Assembly (NCBI GenBank): GCA_046160425.1 | Contig: JBJXGP010000458.1 | Location: 1 to 9,617, forward strand | Origin: JAQCEJ01 sp046160425 | GTDB taxonomy: Bacteria > Planctomycetota > Planctomycetia > Planctomycetales > Planctomycetaceae | DNA: 9,617 nucleotides | Direction of reading: 5' to 3' | In this document: piece after piece, positions 1-5,749 of the stretch | Layout: each line of letters opens with the position of its first letter | Position numbering within the stretch: position 1 is the first letter of the stretch | Program-made: the position numbers and the translations under genes | Notes under the pieces: generated by a model | The model's input: only the letters and a program-made list of their open reading frames with translations | Database searches by the model: none | Told to the model about the DNA's origin: nothing

Positions 1-1
1 C

Positions 2-343
2 GAACTGAAGGATCTGACGCAGGCCGATTTCGTCCGCATTCTGACCGAGCCGACCAATTCGTTGACGATGCAATACACCGCGTTATTGGCGACCGACGGC
101 GTCGATGTCAGCTTCACTGACGACGGCGTGAAGGCGCTCGCAAAGATTGCGTTTCAGGTCAATCAATCGACGCAAAACATCGGCGCCCGCCGCCTGCACA
201 CCATTCTGGAACGGCTGCTTGAATCGCTCAGCTACCAGGCCCCCGAGGTGCTCGACAAACGCGTGGAAGTCAACGCCGACTACGTTCAGAAGGAGCTCGG
301 CGAACTGGCGAAGAACGAGGATCTGTCGAAGTTTATTCTGTGA
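2..343 (+). CDS. hslU: HslU (ClpY), ATPase subunit of the HslUV protease, C-terminal part
   Basis: The reading frame is open from the left edge and ends at TGA 341-343, giving the last 113 residues of a protein usually about 440 residues long. The start and the nucleotide-binding Walker motifs lie outside the window. The visible part matches the HslU C-terminal domain: a DFVRILTEP segment, TMQYTALLATDGVDVSFTD, then NIGARRLHT, which is the sensor-2 motif whose arginine contacts ATP. The protein ends in DLSKFIL. In known HslU proteins this C-terminal tail inserts into the HslV peptidase and activates it, so the retained tail suggests a functional HslUV pair. HslU is a cytoplasmic AAA+ unfoldase that feeds substrates to HslV; hslV would be expected upstream. 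A shorter start at TTG 62 is possible on paper but would cut inside the domain. Very sure of the family. Confidence 0.96.
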   Translation, partial: ELKDLTQADFVRILTEPTNSLTMQYTALLATDGVDVSFTDDGVKALAKIAFQVNQSTQNIGARRLHTILERLLESLSYQAPEVLDKRVEVNADYVQKELGELAKNEDLSKFIL

Positions 344-373
344 TGTGCGACGACGCTAACGACCCTGTTCCCT

Positions 374-440
374 CTCGTTCCCAAGCTCCGCTTGGGAACG
401 CAAGTCTTCGAGAGCTTCGGCTAGACGTCATTCGATGGGA
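374..440 (+). repeat. Dispersed palindromic repeat, copy 1 (fullest copy)
   Basis: Bases 376-400 form a perfect 11-bp inverted repeat, CGTTCCCAAGC / GCTTGGGAACG, with a 3-nt loop. Bases 374-408 (35 bp) are an exact reverse complement of 4288-4322. The right part, 395-440, is a diverged direct copy of 1668-1717 and shares the perfect 18-mer AGACGTCATTCGATGGGA at its end. The element lies 31 bp after the hslU stop, between convergent genes, so the hairpin may also act as a two-way transcription barrier, though no T-tract follows. Layout resembles REP/BIME elements. The rest of the 344-571 gap holds nothing I can support. Confidence 0.9.
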
Positions 441-571
441 AGGTGCTCTCCGCTCATCGAGTCCATATGACAAGCAAGCATCTCGTGCCTAACGGCACCC
501 GCGAAGCATACAAATCCAGTAACCCCTCACCGACTATTCCGCCATACTGCTTCTTGACGACCTGGCTTGAC

Positions 572-1471
572 TCACTCACGAACCGCAGCAAACCGGAACC
601 CGTAAGTTTGGGACCGGCTGCTGCCGGGCTGCCTTGATCCCACCCGGCGAGCCGACCGGCAGTCGTCGGCGAAGCCGCTGAAGCCACCGCCCCGTAGTAT
701 CCGGTTCCGGCTGGCTGCTGGTCCCGTTGGGTCTTGACCACCGCTCAACTTGTCGCCATAAAAATCAATGCACCATTCCCAGACATTTCCGTGGATGTCT
801 TTCAGTCCCCACGGATTAGCGTTTTTCTGGCCGACTCGGTGTGCGTACTTTTCGCCCTTCGCATTTCCGTCACCATAATCCGATCCCCACCACCCATACT
901 CGCTCAACTTAGATTCATCATCGCCGAATGAGAACTTCGTCTTCGTTCCGGCTCGACACGCATACTCCCATTGGGCTTCCGTGGGTAGCGAATACTTCCA
1001 GCCTGCTGGTAATCGTTTCGCATCACGCTCTTGATTGGTCATCTCCTTACAAAAAGCAACTGCATCGTCATAGTGGAGATAATTCGCTGGATACTCGTCG
1101 CCTTCCTTGGCGAATTTGCCGCCCTTCCAAGGAGTCGTTCCCATGAATTTCTGCCATTGTCCCTGTGTGACTTCGGTCTCTGCAATCCAGAAGCCAGAGG
1201 TTAATGTGACATTCACTTGGCCCTCGTTTGAAGTGCTGGTATCTATTGTCTTGGGAGTCCCCATCTGAAACGTCCCCGGAGGACACCAATGAAACACAAT
1301 TCCCGGAACAAGTTCCTTGGCTTCGCCCGCTTCTGTACCTTCAAATGCGGGCAACGACGCCACCTGCAAATCGACAGTCAGGCTCGCCTGAGAGGGAATT
1401 TCCTGCCCCTCAGCGGTTGCAGCGATCCGACAGAATGACATCACGATCAGCAACGGCAGTACGGATTTCAT
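572..1471 (-). CDS. Secreted SUMF1/FGE-sulfatase-domain protein, probably not a canonical formylglycine-generating enzyme
   Basis: The product has 299 residues. The ATG at 1471-1469 follows AGGA (1484-1481) with a 9-nt spacer. Residues 1 to about 20 form a Sec signal peptide (MKSVLPLLIV start, likely cleavage after ATA) without a lipobox, so export beyond the inner membrane is likely. The rest is one FGE-sulfatase domain: PPGTFQMGTP (64-73), ETEVTQGQWQKFMG (98-111), YDDAVAFCKEM (134-144), LPTEAQWEYACRAG (162-175), GLKDIHGNVWEWC (222-234), RILRGGGF (257-264), RSARR (272-276) and GFRFA (291-295). Known FGEs bind copper through two cysteines just before the RxAxR segment. Here the only nearby cysteine is C271, which by my alignment is at neither position. 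The fold is therefore clear, but oxidation of sulfatase cysteines is doubtful, and no sulfatase gene is adjacent. Planctomycetes carry many such paralogues of unknown substrate. The gene stands alone between related repeats at 374-440 and 1668-1717. Confidence 0.93.
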   Translation of the reverse strand: MKSVLPLLIVMSFCRIAATAEGQEIPSQASLTVDLQVASLPAFEGTEAGEAKELVPGIVFHWCPPGTFQMGTPKTIDTSTSNEGQVNVTLTSGFWIAETEVTQGQWQKFMGTTPWKGGKFAKEGDEYPANYLHYDDAVAFCKEMTNQERDAKRLPAGWKYSLPTEAQWEYACRAGTKTKFSFGDDESKLSEYGWWGSDYGDGNAKGEKYAHRVGQKNANPWGLKDIHGNVWEWCIDFYGDKLSGGQDPTGPAASRNRILRGGGFSGFADDCRSARRVGSRQPGSSRSQTYGFRFAAVRE

Positions 1472-1667
1472 GGTTCGGTTTCCTGATGGTCAGAACCTGC
1501 GTAAAACGTCACCGTAACATCAATCATTTGAACAAAGTCTGATCGTGGAGTAAAGATAAAAAAGCAACCAACCGAAATGTCCCACACGCCCTGCCTGTCC
1601 CGAAACGAAACAGCCCGGTTGATTGGCAGCCGGACTGGATTGCATCTGGTTTGCAGCCGCGTAGAAT

Positions 1668-1717
1668 GGAACGCAAGGCTTCGAAGCTCTGCTTCACCGA
1701 GACGTCATTCGATGGGA
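1668..1717 (+). repeat. Dispersed repeat, copy 3 (partial), overlapping the 3' end of the next gene
   Basis: This stretch is a direct, diverged copy of 395-440. Both begin GGAACGCAAG, continue through a CTTCGA region and end in the identical 18-mer AGACGTCATTCGATGGGA (423-440 and 1700-1717). The large first hairpin of copy 1 is missing here; a small GAAGC / GCTTC hairpin with a 3-nt loop is present at 1684-1696. The right end overlaps the last codons and the stop of the minus-strand lipoprotein gene. Confidence 0.8.
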
Positions 1718-2121
1718 TATGATTGATCCGGGGGAGAATCTGAGTTGCTTTCAAGTCGCGAGACTTGACGCTCAGGTACCGCTTCCCACATTTCTGTCTC
1801 GCGATTAAATATCTGGCCGGTCTGGCCGTTAATCATCAGGAAATTGTTTCTTCGAATTGAATACTTCTTCGTGATTCCACCTGAGTTTACGGCGTAATAA
1901 TACTGATCGTCGTGATAGAGTTTATCCGAAAAAATATTTATATATCGATTGTGATTACGATAATTTGTGACAATCTCATGAGCTTCGCGAGGTGATATCG
2001 CGAAGCCATCTGGTGTTTGATCCGTAATGTTAACAAATTGTGGAGGAGGGGGCCCAAATATTGAGCAGCCTGAAATGAATGTTGCGAGGACGAGACTTAT
2101 CCATCTGATCGTAACGTGCAT
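1705..2121 (-). CDS. Small AT-rich lipoprotein of unknown function
   Basis: The product has 138 residues from ATG 2121-2119. I choose this start over in-frame ATGs at 2154 and 2127 because GGAAG (2132-2128) sits 6 nt before it and the signal peptide then has a normal length. The N-terminus MHVTIRWISLVLATFISGC is a lipoprotein signal with lipobox ISGC and acylated Cys19, followed by a proline run (PPPP, 24-27). The mature part contains a tyrosine-rich segment (HDDQYYYAVNSGG, 70-82) and FLMINGQTGQIFNR (94-107). The latter resembles the strand-turn of PepSY-like repeats, but that is only a hint. I do not recognise the family. GC content is about 41% on hand-counted lines against about 60% in ptsI, which suggests recent acquisition or relaxed selection. 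The hydrolase gene ends 49 bp upstream on the same strand, so the two may be cotranscribed. The final residues YPIE and the stop lie inside the repeat at 1668-1717. Confidence 0.72.
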   Translation of the reverse strand: MHVTIRWISLVLATFISGCSIFGPPPPQFVNITDQTPDGFAISPREAHEIVTNYRNHNRYINIFSDKLYHDDQYYYAVNSGGITKKYSIRRNNFLMINGQTGQIFNRETEMWEAVPERQVSRLESNSDSPPDQSYPIE

Positions 2122-2127
2122 GTTCAT

Positions 2128-2132
2128 CTTCC
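2128..2132 (-). promoter_or_regulatory. Ribosome binding site that sets the start of the 1705-2121 lipoprotein
   Basis: Read on the minus strand this is GGAAG, 6 nt before ATG 2121-2119. It directly abuts the alternative ATG at 2127-2125, which is too close for use, so the inner ATG is preferred. Confidence 0.55.
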
Positions 2133-2170
2133 AGGGTTCTGAAAAAGCGATCAAGATTCCACCTTGAAAA

Positions 2171-3061
2171 TCATTGCCTCACTGGGTTTTCCAACTTCTC
2201 AATAAACGCATCGAGAGACCGCATATACTCCGCGGACAACCAGTCGTTGTGGTCGGCTCCTTTGATCGTCAAAAAGTATTTCGGCTCGTTGGCCGACTTG
2301 AACAATGCTTCGCCCGATGAAAACGGAATCGTGCGGTCGGCATCGCCGTGACTTTGCAGCAGCGGTCCTTTGTATTCCGCGATTTGCTCTGCGGAATTGA
2401 GCCTCGATTTGGGGACCACACACGACAACGACGGGTAATGCACGCGAGCGACATCCTTGAGAGATGAGAACGTGCTTTGCAAGATCAGTCCGCGGGGAGC
2501 CGATTCGCCGGCGAGTTGCACCGCGATCGCTCCGCCGAGGGATTCTCCCATCAGAATGAGTTCTGTCTCATCGACGCCGGCTTGTTTCGCGAGGTACGTT
2601 CTCGCAGCGCGTGCGTCCTGTAACGCGCCCTCAACGGTGGGCACACCATCGCTCCGGCCGTAGCCTCGATAATCGAACATCAGAGTCGACACGCGCATTC
2701 CCTTCTGGAGATGCGTCAACCAGGCTGCGCGCGACGAAATATTTCCCGCGTTTCCATGAGCGATCAAGATCGTCGCACGCGGATTCTCACACGGGCAATA
2801 CCAGCCGTGAATGCGCGTCCCATCGTCGGCATCGAACCAGGCGTCTTCAAAGTTCAGCTTCTTCGGTTCCCAGTTTCCCTCAGGATATTTCGAGGGAAAG
2901 AACAACAACATTTCATCGAGAGACCGTCTGGTCTTGGGTTTATGGGATTTGAGACTCGATGATGATAGCGAAGGCAATGAGAATCCCTGGCCGCTTGCGT
3001 CCGATGCGATGCAGAGTGCAAGCCCGACGGAGATGAGCGAAATTGATATGGGCGTCTTCAT
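2171..3061 (-). CDS. Exported alpha/beta hydrolase (serine hydrolase, ABHD13/17-like, Bem46 type)
   Basis: The product has 296 residues. The frame is open up to ATG 3319, but the start at ATG 3061-3059 is preferred. There a GAGGA (3077-3073) lies 11 nt upstream and a Sec signal peptide begins at once (MKTPISISLISVGLALCIAS, probable cleavage near DASG-Q). The 86 extra residues of the longer version look untranslated. The domain runs from about residue 75 to the end. It shows the oxyanion motif HGNAGN (102-107), DYRGYGRSDG (130-139), the nucleophile elbow GESLGG with Ser174, HGDADRTIP with probable catalytic Asp242, and GADHND with catalytic His271. The triad is complete, so an esterase, lipase or peptidase-like hydrolase is expected; the substrate cannot be read from sequence. 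Residues 31-48 are Ser/Lys-rich and low in complexity, probably a linker. It is the first gene of a minus-strand pair and is divergent from the lipoprotein cluster at 3471. Confidence 0.92.
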   Translation of the reverse strand: MKTPISISLISVGLALCIASDASGQGFSLPSLSSSSLKSHKPKTRRSLDEMLLFFPSKYPEGNWEPKKLNFEDAWFDADDGTRIHGWYCPCENPRATILIAHGNAGNISSRAAWLTHLQKGMRVSTLMFDYRGYGRSDGVPTVEGALQDARAARTYLAKQAGVDETELILMGESLGGAIAVQLAGESAPRGLILQSTFSSLKDVARVHYPSLSCVVPKSRLNSAEQIAEYKGPLLQSHGDADRTIPFSSGEALFKSANEPKYFLTIKGADHNDWLSAEYMRSLDAFIEKLENPVRQ

Positions 3062-3395
3062 GAGTCGTCGAATCCTCAAAAACGAGAGCGACACAAATAA
3101 CTCTGAACATTTGGATGCATGACTCGCTGCATTTTTATCCCGAAATGCCGTGATATGGATAGGCGAATTTATGGCCCCAGCTTGTTTGGCTCCGGCGGCG
3201 ATCGGGGCGATCGCTGGAAAACGTCTCTTGCAGCGTCTGAAAAAAAGAGGTATGAATCGCGGCCTGCAAGAGTTTGCCTGAAATTGTGCCGAAAAATCCC
3301 TTCCAAGCCGCTCATCCATCTTCCCAGTTTACCCACTTCCACTGCGATCCTGCCGACTTCCACCTTCTCATCTACTTCACCCCATTTCCATCGCG

Positions 3396-3414
3396 CGTGA
3401 TTTTATCAATCACG
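3396..3414. promoter_or_regulatory. Candidate operator: inverted repeat CGTGATT-N5-AATCACG
   Basis: A perfect 7-bp dyad with a 5-nt AT-rich spacer sits 56 bp before the GTG start at 3471. Its size and symmetry are those of a dimeric repressor site, but no regulator gene is nearby and no second copy was seen. A short RNA hairpin in the leader is the alternative. Confidence 0.35.
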
Positions 3415-3458
3415 TTGTCGCTCGATTCATTCGAGTCGTTCATTTCGTATCGCCTATT

Positions 3459-3462
3459 GAGG
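3459..3462 (+). promoter_or_regulatory. Ribosome binding site supporting the GTG start at 3471
   Basis: GAGG lies 8 nt before GTG 3471-3473. It decides the start because no in-frame ATG precedes the lipoprotein signal. Confidence 0.6.
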
Positions 3463-3470
3463 TATTCCCC

Positions 3471-4181
3471 GTGGTTAAACTCATCGACACCGCTATTTGC
3501 CCTCGCCGTGATCTGCGATCGCGGGTGTGGGTCTGGTTGTTTGTGGGAGGGGTGATTTGCCAGTTCGCCGGTTGCTCGTTGTTCGTCATGGCCGGCAAGA
3601 TGCTCTTTGGAAATCCGCTGAATATCTGCGATTTCACGTCGCAGACGCACGTCGACCTGATCAAGGAAGAGAAGACGATCCTTGTGATTTGCAGCACCCC
3701 CGAGTCGGTCAAGTTCCATTGGCCTTCCCTGGACTTCGACATCCTCGAAGGGGTCAGTCGCAATCTGACGAAGAACGATATCAAAGTGGTCAAGCTCGAC
3801 AAAGTCGCCAAGTGGGTCGACGAAAACGGGGGGGAATTCGAACATCCTTCAGAGTTGGCGGCGGAATTCGACGCCGACTACATCATTCATATCGATCTCA
3901 ATCAATTCAGCTATCACGAAGAACACAGCAACACCCTGTTTCGCGGTCGAGCTACCGGCAACGTCATGGCGTATCGCGTCGTCAAGTCGAAGGACGAGGA
4001 CAAACGTTCTACACAGACACTGCAGGTATTTTCGCAAGAGTTCAATTCCGAATACCCGACTCTGCAGCCGATCCCCAAGGAGCAGATCACCGAAAAATCA
4101 TTTCAGCAGCTTTATCTCGAAGAGCTCTGCGAACAACTCGCCCGCAAATTTTATAACTATCGCCTGGGTGACACGTTCTAG
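3471..4181 (+). CDS. Lipoprotein, first of two tandem 236-residue paralogues
   Basis: The product has 236 residues from GTG 3471. A long basic N-terminus is followed by a hydrophobic stretch (VWVWLFVGGVICQF) and lipobox FAGC, with acylated Cys35. The mature domain aligns over its length with the product of 4387-5097. The clearest match is FDADYIIHIDLNQFSYHEEH (133-152) against FDATYVVYIDLHKYSLYEEN. After it both have an (L)(F/Y)RGRA-G-V segment, and both end in a helix before a GDT motif. I do not recognise a named family. The order of elements is lipobox, a strand like TILVICSTPE, a helix ending in IKVVKLD, the DADYIIHIDL strand, a GxAxGxV strand, and a final helix. This recalls the CsgG/LpoB/TolB-N type fold of periplasmic lipoproteins, but that is inference from pattern only. 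Probably membrane-anchored and periplasm-facing. It is first in a lipoprotein cluster with the genes at 4387 and 5111. Confidence 0.85.
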   Translation: MVKLIDTAICPRRDLRSRVWVWLFVGGVICQFAGCSLFVMAGKMLFGNPLNICDFTSQTHVDLIKEEKTILVICSTPESVKFHWPSLDFDILEGVSRNLTKNDIKVVKLDKVAKWVDENGGEFEHPSELAAEFDADYIIHIDLNQFSYHEEHSNTLFRGRATGNVMAYRVVKSKDEDKRSTQTLQVFSQEFNSEYPTLQPIPKEQITEKSFQQLYLEELCEQLARKFYNYRLGDTF

Positions 4182-4223
4182 TGAGGGTAGTGCCTTCAAC
4201 TCAATGCGAGCAGCGTTCGGGTG

Positions 4224-4248
4224 GCACTGGCGGCTCGTCCGCCAGTGC
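4224..4248. repeat. Palindromic element GCACTGGCGG-N5-CCGCCAGTGC
   Basis: A perfect 10-bp stem (4224-4233 and 4239-4248) with a 5-nt loop lies 42 bp after the stop of the first paralogue. It is unrelated in sequence to the CGTTCCCAAGC element 48 bp further on. It has no T-tract, so it is more likely an intergenic REP-like repeat than a classical terminator, though it could weaken read-through. Confidence 0.75.
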
Positions 4249-4287
4249 AATGGAATATTGACAAACATTTGACGCAACAGAGCTGCA

Positions 4288-4322
4288 AAGACTTGCGTTC
4301 CCAAGCGGAGCTTGGGAACGAG
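4288..4322 (-). repeat. Dispersed palindromic repeat, copy 2 (inverted)
   Basis: These 35 bp are the exact reverse complement of 374-408. The 11-bp hairpin arms are 4296-4306 and 4310-4320. The similarity continues more weakly on the left: a CAGAGCTG-like segment at about 4277-4287 matches the GAAGCTCTGC part of copy 3 when reversed. The element sits between the two paralogous lipoprotein genes. Confidence 0.9.
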
Positions 4323-4375
4323 ATGCCAACAGTCGATACCGTCAGCGAATTTGATCCGGAGAGATAACCCGGCGC

Positions 4376-4380
4376 GGGAG
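4376..4380 (+). promoter_or_regulatory. Ribosome binding site that sets the start of the second paralogue
   Basis: GGGAG lies 6 nt before ATG 4387-4389. The same frame is open from ATG 4312, but that longer start falls in the palindromic repeat and has no such site. Confidence 0.6.
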
Positions 4381-4386
4381 TTTGAC

Positions 4387-5097
4387 ATGCGGTTATGCGA
4401 ACGAATCGAATCTTCGACCCTCGGCACGAGCGTCTCTCGCTCCTTCGGGAGAAAACTGCTCCTGTTCTGCGCGGGCTGCTCCACCATGCTCCTGACGGGA
4501 TGCAATTACTTCGTGCTGCTCGGCTATCTGATCGGCGGGCCGCCGTCGATCGAACCCGAATTTGACGCGATGACCAAGAAGTCATTCACCGATAAAGACG
4601 TCACCGTCGCCATCGTCTGCTTCGCGCCGACTGAATTGAAATGGGACTTCGACGAAATCGATCACGAATTGGCCAAACATGTGACGTATCGCCTCCACGA
4701 ACATCAGATCAAAGTCATCAATCCCGATCAGATTCGGGCCTGGATCGACAAGAATCCCGAATGGGACCGCGTGGAAGAAATCGGCGACGCATTCGACGCC
4801 ACGTATGTCGTCTACATCGATTTGCACAAGTACAGCTTGTACGAGGAAAACAGCGCCAACCTTTATCGCGGACGTGCCGAAGGATCGGTCAGCGTCTTCG
4901 AAATGGATGAAGACGGGCACGGCGAGAAAATCTTCTCGAAGGAAATCATCTCGCGATTCCCGCTGGTGGCTCCCCGTTCGACCTCCGAGACATCGTACCC
5001 GACGTTTAAGAAAGCCTACCTGTCGTTCCTGAGCGATGAAGTCGGTCGTCTGTTCTACGAATATTACAACGGCGACACCATTCCCGATGCCATCTAA
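4387..5097 (+). CDS. Lipoprotein, second of two tandem 236-residue paralogues
   Basis: From ATG 4387 the product has 236 residues, exactly the length of the 3471-4181 product. The N-terminal signal (FGRKLLLFCAGCSTMLLTGC, 20-39) ends in lipobox LTGC, with probable acylated Cys39; an earlier CAGC at 28-31 is a less likely cleavage site. The mature part follows the same plan as its paralogue: strand VTVAIVCFAPTE (72-83), helix with LAKHVTYRLHEHQIKVINPDQI (95-116), FDATYVVYIDLHKYSLYEEN (136-155), LYRGRAEGSVSVFEM (159-173), KIFSKEI (181-187), and a C-terminal helix FLSDEVGRLFYEYYNGD (214-230). By eye, identity is roughly one third over the matched core. The family is unknown to me; a CsgG/LpoB-like fold is possible. 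The pair most likely arose by tandem duplication followed by insertion of palindromic repeats between the copies. Only 13 bp separate its stop from the next lipoprotein gene, so cotranscription is likely. Confidence 0.87.
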   Translation: MRLCERIESSTLGTSVSRSFGRKLLLFCAGCSTMLLTGCNYFVLLGYLIGGPPSIEPEFDAMTKKSFTDKDVTVAIVCFAPTELKWDFDEIDHELAKHVTYRLHEHQIKVINPDQIRAWIDKNPEWDRVEEIGDAFDATYVVYIDLHKYSLYEENSANLYRGRAEGSVSVFEMDEDGHGEKIFSKEIISRFPLVAPRSTSETSYPTFKKAYLSFLSDEVGRLFYEYYNGDTIPDAI

Positions 5098-5110
5098 GTC
5101 GTGAAGTCCT

Positions 5111-5383
5111 ATGTGTGCGTTCCGAGCGGGTTTGTCTTCGCAAAAGCCGGGTCGCTTGATCCATCTGACGCTGTTCGGATGGATGCTCGCCATCTGCTGC
5201 ACCGGGTGTCGTTGGGATCGTTCGTACTTCCAGTTCGACAGCAACAGCCAGATTCCGTTCTTCGGATTGGAATTTCGCCTCCCTCCCACCGCGCAGAGCG
5301 ATCGCAGCGAGGATCAAGAATTCTCGCAGACTCCCGCGAAGACGGTTCCCCAGCCGAAGATTCGCGCCCAGTCGCTACGCTGA
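5111..5383 (+). CDS. Small lipoprotein of unknown function
   Basis: The product has 90 residues from ATG 5111. Residues 1-17 carry several basic residues, then LIHLTLFGWMLAICCTGC gives a lipoprotein signal with lipobox CTGC and acylated Cys33. The mature peptide is only about 58 residues: RWDRSYFQFDSNSQIPFFGLEF (34-55), then a low-complexity polar tail rich in Ser, Gln and Pro. The aromatic core with FDSN and IPFFG looks like a conserved motif, but I cannot name a family. There is no strong Shine-Dalgarno sequence. The start lies 13 bp after the stop of the second paralogue, so translational coupling is plausible. GTG 5101 opens a different frame that lacks the lipobox and was rejected. Confidence 0.68.
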   Translation: MCAFRAGLSSQKPGRLIHLTLFGWMLAICCTGCRWDRSYFQFDSNSQIPFFGLEFRLPPTAQSDRSEDQEFSQTPAKTVPQPKIRAQSLR

Positions 5384-5398
5384 ATCGCGACTCGATGC

Positions 5399-5431
5399 GT
5401 TCGCATCTTCGAACGATGATATGATGCGAAC
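5399..5431 (+). terminator. Hairpin after the lipoprotein cluster, candidate terminator
   Basis: A perfect 9-bp inverted repeat GTTCGCATC / GATGCGAAC (5399-5407 and 5423-5431) with a 15-nt loop begins 16 bp after the stop at 5383. Its position suits the end of the lipoprotein operon. No T-run follows, so intrinsic termination is uncertain and it may only stabilise the 3' end. Confidence 0.4.
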
Positions 5432-5743
5432 CTCGACGATGCTGCGGGGGTATTTTCACAACTCCGGAGAGATTCGCCCCTCTTTTGACATTGGTGACGC
5501 GAGAATGTGAGGGTTACTGGCATTGTCGCGCGCGGTGAGCTAGAATCCGAAACGTGGATGATCCGCAGGATGCAACACGGAAATTAGCGAGAGGGTTCCC
5601 TCGAGATCAGGCAACTTGCTATCATAAAGGGCGTTACTTCCCATAGACCCCGACGGTAGCAGTTGGCTTGAAGCGAATGGGTAAACTTCTGTAACCGAGC
5701 AAACCGACAGCGGAAGACAGACGTCAGATCGCCGTCAGAGATC

Positions 5744-5749
5744 GAGGAG
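5744..5749 (+). promoter_or_regulatory. Ribosome binding site supporting the GTG start of hpf
   Basis: GAGGAG lies 9 nt before GTG 5759-5761, which begins exactly at the conserved N-terminus of the family. Confidence 0.65.

Larger units (their letters stand above)
3062..3470. other. Divergent intergenic control region with inverted repeats
   Basis: This 409-bp stretch separates the hydrolase gene (minus) from the first lipoprotein gene (plus) and should hold both promoters. It contains a 9-bp inverted repeat CTCTTGCAG / CTGCAAGAG (3225-3233 and 3264-3272) with a 30-nt spacer that includes seven A. It also contains a 7-bp inverted repeat CGTGATT / AATCACG (3396-3402 and 3408-3414), and CTCGA / TCGAG (3421-3425 and 3431-3435). 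Bases 3299-3392 are pyrimidine-rich on the plus strand with very few G. I could not pick -10/-35 boxes with confidence, and I see no gene here. Confidence 0.6.

Noticed and set aside
443..741. Frames on both strands around the 3' end of the FGE-like gene
   Set aside because: They are shadows of the FGE-like gene or of the repeat-containing gap and have no independent evidence.
1524..1754. Minus-strand 76-codon frame between the FGE-like gene and the lipoprotein
   Set aside because: It overlaps the 3' end of the lipoprotein gene in another frame, crosses the repeat, and has no domain or signal pattern.
3062..3319. N-terminal extension of the alpha/beta hydrolase by 86 residues
   Set aside because: The extension ends right before a good signal peptide with its own ribosome binding site, has no family similarity and runs through the inverted repeats of the divergent region.
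5101..5424. GTG-started frame overlapping the small lipoprotein
   Set aside because: It is out of phase with the lipobox-containing frame at 5111 and shows no domain.
5485..5546. TTGACA (5485) with TAGAAT (5541) as a sigma-70 promoter for hpf
   Set aside because: The two hexamers are 50 bp apart, far from the 16-18 bp needed, and neither has a good partner at the proper distance.
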